From contig JAJPHW010000100.1 of assembly GCA_021325035.1 (NCBI GenBank), positions 20,506 to 84,505 on the forward strand: a stretch of 64,000 nt of DNA, read 5' to 3'. A program made the translations under genes and the position numbers. Under the pieces are notes generated by a model. It saw only the letters and a list, made by a program, of their open reading frames with translations. It was not told the DNA's origin and did not search any database. The number at the start of each line of letters is the position of its first letter. The stretch's first letter is position 1. This stretch comes from Terriglobia bacterium (GTDB lineage Bacteria; Acidobacteriota; Terriglobia; Terriglobales; Acidobacteriaceae). Shown here in pieces: positions 8,090 through 16,364 of this stretch.

Positions 8090-9573
8090 GCCAACGGTCC
8101 CTGATTTTAGTGACAGTTGACTGTTTGCGCGCCGATCATGCGGGATGGCTCGGCTACGACAAGCCAACCACGCCCTTTCTCGATTCTCTCGCCGCCGAAA
8201 GTGTTGCTTTCTCCAATGCGATTGTGGCTGGTTCCCCGACATATTATTCGTTTCCGGCTATTATGGCGTCTCGTTATCCGCTTGCGCTGGGCAGGGATGT
8301 AGCGGGTCTCGCGCCGGGTGAGCATACAATTGCCTCGGCTCTAAAAGAATATGGTTACGCGACCGCAGCTTTTGCGGCCGCTAATCCGTATCTTTCGGCC
8401 AGGTTTGGTTATAACAATGGATTCGATATCTTCGACGATTTCGGTCAAAAAAAATCAAGAGAGACTGCCCAGAAAAACGAAATAGATTCCCCAGACCTTC
8501 TTGGTGCTTTCAATCAATTGATCAATAAGCTCAGTCATAAATCGAAATGGATGGGGACGTTTTATGACGAACTTTATTTTCGCTATTGTCAGAATACTGC
8601 TTCCAGACAAGATTCATTGGATGAGGCAAGACCATATCCGACCGCGGACATCGTTGCTCAGAAAGCTATAGCGTGGCTAATGGCCAATGCTCATCGGCCA
8701 TTTTTTCTGTGGCTGCATTTTATGGATGCGCATAGCCCGTACTATCCTTCTATGGCTGCATGGGAGGCGATGGGGCATCAATCATTCGATACGGAGTATG
8801 CAAGATATTGGAATGCTTATTGGAACCGTTCGGACGTCGGCAAACGCCGTCTTGCCAGACACCAAGACAATGTGATTTCCCTCTATGATGCAGGAATTCG
8901 ATGGGTGGATATGCAACTCGGCAAGCTGGTAAGCCAGCTTCACGAACTGCAAGTATGGAACCGGTGTATCTTCGCGATAACTGCGGATCACGGAGAGGAA
9001 TTTCTGGATCACGGACAACGCTATCATTCACCATCGCAGACAGGAGAAGAGCTCACCCGAGTGCCATTACTAATTCATGTTCCTGGTGAAAGTCTGCCAA
9101 AATCGGTTCATTCTCCTTATAGCCTGATGCATCTTGGGCCGACGTTGCTCGATGCACTGGATGTTCCCGCTCCTGCAACCTTTCGGGGTAGAAGCGTCTG
9201 GTCTCACATAAAGAATAATCAGGCATGGGAAGATGTCGCAATTGTCGAGAATGTCGCGGGTTGTACGAACCCGTTCTATCGAAAGAATCGGTTGCATCCG
9301 CGGATTCTAATTGTCCGGGAGTCAAGGTACAAAATGGTGATTGATTTCAGCGTGCCCAAAATTCAGTTATTTGATTTGGCGCTAGATCCGCACGAAGCCT
9401 CCCCTCTGCCGGAAGAATCCGAAAAATCAGTGCATAAGCGGCTGCTGGAAAGAGCAAGCGAACATATCGCATCTTCAATGAAATCGCGGGATACGGAAAC
9501 ATCGTTTATGGCTCGTCTAAGCGAACTTCGGCTAGAATGTTCGCAATCCAGTGAGCAACAACAATCTGCTTAA
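8086..9573 (+). CDS. sulfatase-like alkaline phosphatase superfamily hydrolase
   Basis: The 495-residue protein has the sulfatase fold landmarks: LILVTVDCLRADH (first metal Asp), FLWLHFMDAHSPYY and ITADHGEEFLDHG (second metal DH pair). The nucleophile position reads SPTYYSFPAIMAS, with no Cys/Ser-x-Pro-x-Arg signature, so formylglycine formation is unlikely. A phosphotransferase or phosphodiesterase using Ser or Thr is as likely as a sulfatase. It has no signal peptide or N-terminal membrane anchor, so it probably acts in the cytoplasm on a precursor. The ATGA overlap with the upstream gene suggests coupling. Confidence 0.8.
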   Translation: MSQRSLILVTVDCLRADHAGWLGYDKPTTPFLDSLAAESVAFSNAIVAGSPTYYSFPAIMASRYPLALGRDVAGLAPGEHTIASALKEYGYATAAFAAANPYLSARFGYNNGFDIFDDFGQKKSRETAQKNEIDSPDLLGAFNQLINKLSHKSKWMGTFYDELYFRYCQNTASRQDSLDEARPYPTADIVAQKAIAWLMANAHRPFFLWLHFMDAHSPYYPSMAAWEAMGHQSFDTEYARYWNAYWNRSDVGKRRLARHQDNVISLYDAGIRWVDMQLGKLVSQLHELQVWNRCIFAITADHGEEFLDHGQRYHSPSQTGEELTRVPLLIHVPGESLPKSVHSPYSLMHLGPTLLDALDVPAPATFRGRSVWSHIKNNQAWEDVAIVENVAGCTNPFYRKNRLHPRILIVRESRYKMVIDFSVPKIQLFDLALDPHEASPLPEESEKSVHKRLLERASEHIASSMKSRDTETSFMARLSELRLECSQSSEQQQSA

Positions 9574-9633
9574 TCTACCGCCATATCGCCTACCTTGTGT
9601 GCAGCGGCGAGTGATTTTTAGTAGGTTGTGGGC

Positions 9634-10716
9634 ATGAAACCCGTTCGGATTTTGGTTGACAGCCTGGCCGACGCTGATTTGCCTAATGCGCAAATGGGCA
9701 ACGCACGCGAGATTATCCAAAGGCTAAATCCCAATCAATTCCATGTCAGTGTTTTTTGCCTAAAGGATCCAGATCAGCGGATAGCCGAGCGTCCGAATAC
9801 GAAAATTATTTATCTGCCGGAGCGCCGGCGGACACTCAGAATTTTGCAGGAATATATTTGGGGATCACAAAAAATTTTGTTCTATTTAAAAAGCGCTCCC
9901 GCTAGCCGGTTTTATATGCGAATGCGGCAAGTTAAGAAAGATGGGCGTGTCACCATTGGTTCGGTGGAGTCACAATCAAACATTCAATGCGAGCTCACGG
10001 TTAAGAAAAAAGATATTCGCTTGTGGGAGCAGACAATTCTTAGTTGCGATTATTTGTTCAGTAATTCTCACGCCGTCCAGAAGAACCTTGCTCTTGAATA
10101 CGGCCTTCCCAGTGAAGTTGTTCCGACAGGAGTAGATACTCAATTTTTTACACCCGTTACGCGCGAGAAGAATGCGAGGCTGGAAGTATTATTCGTGGGT
10201 TCGCTACGTCCGTTCAAGCAACCCCGCACCTTGATGGAAGCGGGACAACGCTTTCCGTTCGCCGATTTTGTGCTTGCTGGGGAGGGCGCCATGCGTGCAG
10301 AGTTGGAAGCCCAGCTACGACGTGATCGCATTCCCAATGTTCAATTTGTCGGGCAGAAAACATCAGAACAGTTGCGTGAGTTATACCAACGGGCAGATGT
10401 CTTTCTGTTTCCTTCGCTATGGGAAGGATCCCCCAAAGTTATTTTGGAAGCTGCGGCGTGCGCATTGCCTGTAATCGCCCGGAAAAACTATCGCCCTGAA
10501 ACGGTGGTTGATGGGATTACGGGATACCTTGTTTCGTCCGATGAAGAGTTATTTCAAAGGTTGGGACAATTATTGCAAGATGCTGATTTGCGGCGACGAT
10601 TCGGGATCGCAGGGCGGGAGCATAGCGAAAAGTTCGACTGGAGCGTGATTACGGCGAAATGGGAGGAGATTTTCTCCTGCTTGTGTCGAGGCGACGATCA
10701 CGGTCAGGCATCATGA
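9634..10716 (+). CDS. GT4-family glycosyltransferase
   Basis: The 360-residue protein is a GT-B glycosyltransferase of the GT4 (Glycos_transf_1) type. It has VLFVGSLRPFKQPRTLMEAG at the start of the C-terminal domain, FVLAGEGAMRAELE, and the donor-site motif EGSPKVILEAAACALPVIA with the E-x7-E spacing. A GTG two codons upstream (9628) is possible, but ATG 9634 is preferred. Its stop overlaps the ATG of a second GT4 gene, starting a run of glycan-assembly genes. Donor and acceptor are unknown. Confidence 0.85.
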   Translation: MKPVRILVDSLADADLPNAQMGNAREIIQRLNPNQFHVSVFCLKDPDQRIAERPNTKIIYLPERRRTLRILQEYIWGSQKILFYLKSAPASRFYMRMRQVKKDGRVTIGSVESQSNIQCELTVKKKDIRLWEQTILSCDYLFSNSHAVQKNLALEYGLPSEVVPTGVDTQFFTPVTREKNARLEVLFVGSLRPFKQPRTLMEAGQRFPFADFVLAGEGAMRAELEAQLRRDRIPNVQFVGQKTSEQLRELYQRADVFLFPSLWEGSPKVILEAAACALPVIARKNYRPETVVDGITGYLVSSDEELFQRLGQLLQDADLRRRFGIAGREHSEKFDWSVITAKWEEIFSCLCRGDDHGQAS

Positions 10717-11864
10717 GCAAAGATTCCCCCCATGTTCTGACGTTGACGCCTTTTTATCCCGTGTTAGGCGATGATGCACAAGGTTGTTTCGTCGCAGAAC
10801 CAATGCACAATCTGGAAGCTTTGGGTGTGCGGCAAACGATATTTGCAGTGCAGCCATTTTATCGGGGAGCGTTAATCCCCAATCCAACTGCGCCAAAAGC
10901 TCGCGGAGTGAGCTTTATTTCTTTACCTGGCGGGTTTGGTCTTCCTACGTCCGGGCTCTTTTTATTCGCAAGCATCATTCGCGAAGTGAGGCGAATTCAT
11001 ACGGCGAATCCGATTGATGTTATTCATGCACATGCGGCAATGCCATGCGGACATGCAGCAGTTCTCCTCAAACGGGAACTGGGCATTCCATTTGTCGTGT
11101 CAGTGCATGGGCTAGACGCTTATTCGACAAGACAGGTTACAGGGCTTTCAGGGCATGCATGTCGGCGCATCTCAAGCATGGTGTACCGGTCTGCCGACTG
11201 CATCATTTGTGTGAGTGAGAAAGTACGCGAGCAAGTCGTGCGAGGCTTAATTAGTGCGCGTACTGTCGTAGTTTATAACGGAGTTGATCCTGAAATATTT
11301 TCCCCCGAACAGAAAGATTGCGCCGACTTTGTGTTGAGCGTCGGTGGACTTATTCCGATTAAAGGTCATGAAGTATTGATCCGAGGGTTCGCGAAGATAA
11401 GCCAAGATTTCCCGGGATTTACCTGTGAAATTATTGGTGATGGGCCCGAGAGATCAAAACTGGAGAACATAGCAAGAGAGTTGGGGATAGCAAAGAAAGT
11501 ACGGTTTAGGGGCCGTTTGTCACGAGCCCAAGTGGCGGCACTTATGCGGCGCTGCGCAGTATTTGTATTGCCGAGTCGTTATGAGGCTTTAGGATGCGTC
11601 TATCTTGAAGCCATGGCTGCCGGTAAAGCCGTGATCGCGGGGAAAGATCAAGGCATTGAGGAAATCATCCAATCTGGTTACAACGGTTGCTTAGTTGCTC
11701 CCACTGATGTATCGCAACTTTCCGATGCACTCGCCGCTTTGTTAAGGGATGCAGCAAATCGGCGGCGGATAGGAATAGCGGCACGAGAGACGGTGCTTGC
11801 TGGGCTCACATTCGATCATCAGGCACGGGCATTGAAACTTGTATACGAGCAACGTGCGCAATGA
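10713..11864 (+). CDS. GT4-family glycosyltransferase
   Basis: This 383-residue GT4 enzyme has an N-terminal acceptor domain with DVIHAHAAMPCGHAAVLLKR and VVSVHGLDAY. The C-terminal donor domain has VLSVGGLIPIKGHEVLI, CEIIGDGPERSKLE and RYEALGCVYLEAMAAGKAVI. The ATG at 10713 sits in an ATGA overlap with the previous glycosyltransferase, and the 3' end overlaps the next one in the same way, so the three are probably co-translated. Linkage specificity cannot be deduced. Confidence 0.88.
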   Translation: MSKDSPHVLTLTPFYPVLGDDAQGCFVAEPMHNLEALGVRQTIFAVQPFYRGALIPNPTAPKARGVSFISLPGGFGLPTSGLFLFASIIREVRRIHTANPIDVIHAHAAMPCGHAAVLLKRELGIPFVVSVHGLDAYSTRQVTGLSGHACRRISSMVYRSADCIICVSEKVREQVVRGLISARTVVVYNGVDPEIFSPEQKDCADFVLSVGGLIPIKGHEVLIRGFAKISQDFPGFTCEIIGDGPERSKLENIARELGIAKKVRFRGRLSRAQVAALMRRCAVFVLPSRYEALGCVYLEAMAAGKAVIAGKDQGIEEIIQSGYNGCLVAPTDVSQLSDALAALLRDAANRRRIGIAARETVLAGLTFDHQARALKLVYEQRAQ

Positions 11865-13015
11865 CCAAGCGGCTTGTTGTCATCACAGAAATCATTGCTC
11901 CTTATCGGATCCCTGTTTTTAATGCTCTTGCCAAACAGCCGGGAATTGATCTCCACGTAATTTTTCTTGCTGAGACTGACCCGGCACTGCGGGAGTGGCT
12001 TGTTTACAAGGATGAACTCCAGTTCTCTTATCAGGTCTTGCGCTCATGGCGTATGAAGCTGGGAACACGCAAAATACTTTTGAATTGGGGGTTGAATTCG
12101 GCTTTACGTAAACTCTCTCCAGACGCAATCATTTGTGGCGGATACAACGATTTCGCGTATTGGAATGCACTCCGGTGGTCTCATCGTAAAAACGTGCCTT
12201 TTTTTGTATGGGTTGAAAGTAATGCCCAGGATCAGAGGGGCAAGACTAAATTAGTGCAATCCCTTAAGGGGCGTTTTTTGAGAGCAAGTAGGGGAGTTGT
12301 CGTTTCTGGAAAATCCTCAGCGAATTATGTCAAAACTTTTGGCGTTGCTGAAACAGTGATTTTTACAGCGCCCAATGCGGTTGATAATGTGCTATTCGCG
12401 AACGGTGCCTCACGTATCCGTATGCAAAAAACTACGAAACGGCACGAATTAGAATTGCCCGAACGATATTTTCTTTTCGTGGGACGTCTCGTCAGAGAAA
12501 AAGGAGTTTTTGATCTTCTCGAAGCGTATGCTTTGCTCAGTCCTGATCTCCGCCAACAAATGGGATTAGTTTTTGTTGGTGACGGATCTGAACGCGCTCT
12601 GCTCGAAGAACGCGCGAGCAAAATTGTGGCAGGCAGTATTATCTTCAGCGGTTTTGTGCATAGAGATGAGCTAATCGCGTATTACGCGATGTCTGATATT
12701 TTTATTTTTCCTACACATAGTGATCCCTGGGGGCTAGCCGTTAATGAAGCGATGGCATGTGGGTTGCCGATTGTGATTACACAAGTTGCGGGCTGCGCCG
12801 AAGATCTTGTGCTAGACCGATGGAATGGACGAGTGGTTTTACCCCGAAACCCCTCTCAGCTAGCGGAAGCGATGAAGGAAGTTGCCGGTGACTCCAACTT
12901 GCAGAGATTAATGGGACAAAGAAGCTTAGAACGGATAGGCAAATATTCTCCTGAACTATGTGCCAGCGGCATGGCACAGGCCATATATTCGTGTTGTGAT
13001 GACCATGACTCTTGA
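11861..13015 (+). CDS. GT4-family glycosyltransferase
   Basis: The 384-residue protein carries a GT4 donor domain: YFLFVGRLVREKGVFDLLEA, LVFVGDGSERALLEE and HSDPWGLAVNEAMACGLPIV. The N-terminal TEIIAPYRIPVFNALA segment is common in capsule and O-antigen glycosyltransferases. The start is coupled by ATGA to the gene before, and the end overlaps the start of the O-antigen ligase-like gene by about 17 bases. Substrates are unknown. Confidence 0.87.
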   Translation: MTKRLVVITEIIAPYRIPVFNALAKQPGIDLHVIFLAETDPALREWLVYKDELQFSYQVLRSWRMKLGTRKILLNWGLNSALRKLSPDAIICGGYNDFAYWNALRWSHRKNVPFFVWVESNAQDQRGKTKLVQSLKGRFLRASRGVVVSGKSSANYVKTFGVAETVIFTAPNAVDNVLFANGASRIRMQKTTKRHELELPERYFLFVGRLVREKGVFDLLEAYALLSPDLRQQMGLVFVGDGSERALLEERASKIVAGSIIFSGFVHRDELIAYYAMSDIFIFPTHSDPWGLAVNEAMACGLPIVITQVAGCAEDLVLDRWNGRVVLPRNPSQLAEAMKEVAGDSNLQRLMGQRSLERIGKYSPELCASGMAQAIYSCCDDHDS

Positions 13016-14435
13016 GCGGATCCCATTGCGCATACTGGGGTCGGCACTTTTAGTGATCTTGATTTCAGTAGTTTTGCTGCGCTTTTTCCCTGGATATCTC
13101 ACTAATACACAATTTCTAGCTGGAATCATCTTTTTGCAGGTACTGCTGGCAATCGTATGGAACTATCGCCAAAGACTCATGCCGGCACTGGCCCTTGCTT
13201 TCCTTGGGGCCGGGACATACACGCCTTTGCAGCCGGTGTTTAGTCCTATACGCTGGGTTTTGTTGGCCATAGGTGCATTGGGTGGACTGGCTCTATATCT
13301 ACGTGAACGTGGGCATTGGTTTGGATTGTTTCACGCAATTGCTCTATCTTGCATTCTGTCTTCGTTTGCTTCCGCTGTGGTCTCTACATACGCAGAAGTT
13401 TCTTTTCTAAAAGCAGCAAGTCTTCTACTTCTATTTCTTTACGGCATTTCCGGTGCCAGACTTGTAGTTTTATTCTCGTCGTGGAGTTTTTTAAGCAGTT
13501 TGCGGATTGGTCTCGAGGTTTTTACTTATATAACAGCCGTCTCTTATTTTGTTTTTCACTATTCTTTAATGGGAAACCCGAATTCTTTGGGTGCGATTAT
13601 GGGCGTGATCGTATTGCCATATTTACTCTGGTTCGCGTTGACCTCCGATGATGCAGGTGCCCGCCACAAGCGGCAATTGGCTCTAATTATTTCAATTTGT
13701 TTGTTGTTGAGCAGTTATTCGCGAGCGAGCATTGGAGCGGGATTCATTGCTGCGTTGTTGATATGTTTTGGATTGCGGCAGTATAAATTCTTCGTGAGAG
13801 GCTTGGCTGTGGCTCTCCTTTGCGCGGTCGTGGTTGCAGCGCTTGTCCCAATGAAATCTGAAACATCAGGTCAAGGGCAAACGCCGGTAGCAAAGTTTCT
13901 CTATAAGGGACACGAAAGCCAGAATGTTCTACAATCCCGCCTTTCCGTATGGGATCAGACAATCGATTCTATTCGCAGCCACCCATTTTTCGGCACAGGT
14001 TTTGGGACGAGCTTGGCGAATGAGAACGCCGGGTCATCCCGGTTACAGGGAATACGAGTATCATCCGATGTAGGCGTTCGTGAACATGGAAACAGTTATC
14101 TTGCCATCATGGAATGGCAAGGCCTTTTAGGTGTGATTCCGTTTTTCGCTCTAATTTCGCTGGTTGCTTTGTACGCAGTGCGTGTTTTTATACAAGTCAG
14201 GAACATACAGGACCTTTCTTCTCCTCTCATTGTTTTTGCAGCCGTGATGCTTGGAGGTTTATTCCATGCTGCGTTTGAAGATTGGCTATTTGCTGTTGGT
14301 TATTACCTCTGCGTGTATTTTTGGATTTTCGCTTTTATTTTCGTGGATTTACTTCATCGGGCCTCCGAGCCTTACCCAGAAGCCGAAACTACATTTACTC
14401 CCGTAGCACAAAGCGCTGCCGGAAGCGCAACCTGA
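12999..14435 (+). CDS. O-antigen ligase/polymerase-like membrane protein
   Basis: The roughly 478-residue protein is a polytopic membrane protein with about ten hydrophobic segments. Its main periplasmic loop contains SIRSHPFFGTGFGTSL and REHGNSYLAIMEWQGLLG, the Wzy_C (WaaL/Wzy) signature with the conserved EHGNSY block. Family members polymerise lipid-linked repeat units or ligate them to lipid A core or protein. Two ATGs (12999 and 13005) follow an upstream GTG at 12960; 12999 is chosen because it reduces overlap. It sits within the glycosyltransferase run, so it probably polymerises or transfers this locus's glycan. Confidence 0.82.
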   Translation: MTMTLERIPLRILGSALLVILISVVLLRFFPGYLTNTQFLAGIIFLQVLLAIVWNYRQRLMPALALAFLGAGTYTPLQPVFSPIRWVLLAIGALGGLALYLRERGHWFGLFHAIALSCILSSFASAVVSTYAEVSFLKAASLLLLFLYGISGARLVVLFSSWSFLSSLRIGLEVFTYITAVSYFVFHYSLMGNPNSLGAIMGVIVLPYLLWFALTSDDAGARHKRQLALIISICLLLSSYSRASIGAGFIAALLICFGLRQYKFFVRGLAVALLCAVVVAALVPMKSETSGQGQTPVAKFLYKGHESQNVLQSRLSVWDQTIDSIRSHPFFGTGFGTSLANENAGSSRLQGIRVSSDVGVREHGNSYLAIMEWQGLLGVIPFFALISLVALYAVRVFIQVRNIQDLSSPLIVFAAVMLGGLFHAAFEDWLFAVGYYLCVYFWIFAFIFVDLLHRASEPYPEAETTFTPVAQSAAGSAT

Positions 14436-14440
14436 CAGTA

Positions 14441-15616
14441 ATGAACATCTTTCTAAATGGCGCTGCCGCGAGTGCCGGTGGAGGCGTCACATACCTGCGC
14501 AATGTCATACCACAACTCAAACAACGATTAGATATTCACGTAACGGTTGCATTGCAACCTATTCTTCGGAGTGAGTTTCAAGAATCAGCAAATGTTTCCT
14601 TGCTGGATGTGCGTTTTTCTTCCAATGCTGCTTTCCGATTCTGGCAGGAACAGAGGCGGCTTCCCAGGCTCTTAAGGCAGCACAATGCCCATGTGCTGAT
14701 TTCGGCAGGCAACATTGCATTGCATAATTCTCCAGTCCCTCAAGTTTTGCTATCACGCAATGCTTTATATACTTCGACTGATTTTTATCGAGATCTCTAT
14801 AAACGCAGAGACTATCGGCTCATTCTCGATACTTGGGTGAAGGGTCTATTGGCGCAGCAGTCCATTCATTGGGCTGATTGTACGGTCGCGCCCAGTCGAT
14901 CGTTTGCCAACGATCTGGCCGCATGGACTAGTGAGGAAATCACGACAATTCCACATGGATTCGATGCAGAGGAGTTTCAGCGCGACAACACGCCCTTGTC
15001 ATTACATTTACAAAATATTCTTGAAAATAAGAATAGGGCATTGCGGCTTCTTTTTGTGAGCCACTACAACTACTATCGCAATTTCGAGACATTATCACGA
15101 GCAGTACCGATCTTGCGGGAAAGACTATCACCACGCAAAGTTGAAGTGGTCTTCACGTGCAGGTTCAGTTCCGATCATAACCCTGGCAATTACCACGCAG
15201 AAAGTGCTGCTCGCCTGGTAAGGGAACTAGGTATTGTTGAAAACGTAATTGAATTAGGCCCAATCCCATATTTCCATCTCCATCGGGTTTATCGTGCGTG
15301 CGATGTATATGTCAGTCCTGCTTACGCAGAATCCTTCGCGCATCCCCTCGTAGAGGCGATGTCATGTGGCTTGCCAATTGTTGCTTCCGATATCGCAGTT
15401 CATAGAGAGATATGCGGAGATGCCGCACTTTATTTTGCGCGTTTTTCACCCCATGAGCTCGCTGATGCCATTGTGAGGGCGAGTGAAGATACCGAACACG
15501 AATGCCTTTCAAAGGCGGGGCTCGAAAAGTCAACAACTTATTCGTGGAAATCCCATGTGGATCAGTTGATAGAACTGGCACAGCATCTAGTTACGAAAGA
15601 TAAAAGTTTGAGATGA
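14441..15616 (+). CDS. GT4-family glycosyltransferase
   Basis: The 391-residue protein begins MNIFLNGAAASAGGGVTYLRN, a glycine-rich acceptor-domain start common in GT4 enzymes. Later blocks are RLLFVSHYNYYRNFETL, VIELGPIPYFHLHRVYRACD and YAESFAHPLVEAMSCGLPIV. The ATG at 14441 follows the ligase-like stop by 5 bases; a longer in-frame extension to 14282 would overlap that gene by about 150 bases and has no family similarity. Specificity is unknown. Confidence 0.86.
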   Translation: MNIFLNGAAASAGGGVTYLRNVIPQLKQRLDIHVTVALQPILRSEFQESANVSLLDVRFSSNAAFRFWQEQRRLPRLLRQHNAHVLISAGNIALHNSPVPQVLLSRNALYTSTDFYRDLYKRRDYRLILDTWVKGLLAQQSIHWADCTVAPSRSFANDLAAWTSEEITTIPHGFDAEEFQRDNTPLSLHLQNILENKNRALRLLFVSHYNYYRNFETLSRAVPILRERLSPRKVEVVFTCRFSSDHNPGNYHAESAARLVRELGIVENVIELGPIPYFHLHRVYRACDVYVSPAYAESFAHPLVEAMSCGLPIVASDIAVHREICGDAALYFARFSPHELADAIVRASEDTEHECLSKAGLEKSTTYSWKSHVDQLIELAQHLVTKDKSLR

Positions 15617-15659
15617 TAACTTAAAGTGCGCGAGGGGTCGAAACGCAGAAGGGAGATTC

Positions 15660-16313
15660 TTGTTACACCAACGCTACAAGGATTTGTGTTTTTTATTGAT
15701 TGAAAAGGCGACATGGCCAAACTATTGGATATTGCGTTGGAGAAATAGTCTGAGAAGACCTCATCATCCTATTCATTTGCATTTGGGCTGCGGACCGAAA
15801 TATATGCCGGGCTTCGTTAATATTGATGCAAATCCATTTACAAAAACAGATATGTGGTTGGATGTTCGTTGCGGCATCCCTTTTGCCGACCGGACAGTAG
15901 ATTCCGTTTATGCAACACATATGTTTGAGCATTTTTATCCGGATGAACTTGGCCGCCTATTGCGCGAATGCAAACGAGTTCTAAAGCCGGGAGGCGGCAT
16001 GCGCGTAATTGTTCCAAGTTTGCGAAGCGCCATAGCCGCATACCAACAAGATCGTAAGGAATGGTTCGACGATTTTCCCCGAAAGTTTGATTCTGTGGGC
16101 GGCCGTTTTTCTAATTTTATTTTCTGCGATGGACAGCATCGCGCAGGTCTCGATTTCAGCTATTTGCGAGAGGCCATGCAGCAAGCAGGGTTCCAAGAAA
16201 TCGAAGAATCAGCGGAGGGTACGAGCCGCTTATACGGATCGAATGTGCCTCCTTATACTCCCGGTGACAGCCGCGATCTACCGCATTCTTTATATGTAGA
16301 AGCTTTCAAGTAA
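15660..16313 (+). CDS. SAM-dependent methyltransferase
   Basis: The 217-residue protein has LHLGCGPKYMPGFVNIDANP (SAM motifs I and II), YATHMFEHFYPDELGRLLRE and RVLKPGGGMRVIVPSLR, as in small Methyltransf_11 proteins of LPS loci. The start is a TTG at 15660 with GGGAG at 15651-15655 at good spacing; the next ATG would remove motif I. It is the only methyltransferase in the sense direction of the cluster and may O-methylate a sugar, which is inference. Confidence 0.78.
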   Translation: MLHQRYKDLCFLLIEKATWPNYWILRWRNSLRRPHHPIHLHLGCGPKYMPGFVNIDANPFTKTDMWLDVRCGIPFADRTVDSVYATHMFEHFYPDELGRLLRECKRVLKPGGGMRVIVPSLRSAIAAYQQDRKEWFDDFPRKFDSVGGRFSNFIFCDGQHRAGLDFSYLREAMQQAGFQEIEESAEGTSRLYGSNVPPYTPGDSRDLPHSLYVEAFK

Positions 16314-16364
16314 CTACGACGTTGAAGGCGTCGCTAGTACTTTCTATTTTTGAGCACAATGTAA

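Noticed and set aside
16317-16333. GACG/CGTC hairpin between the methyltransferase and asnB genes
   Set aside because: Very short stem without a T-run; not above chance.
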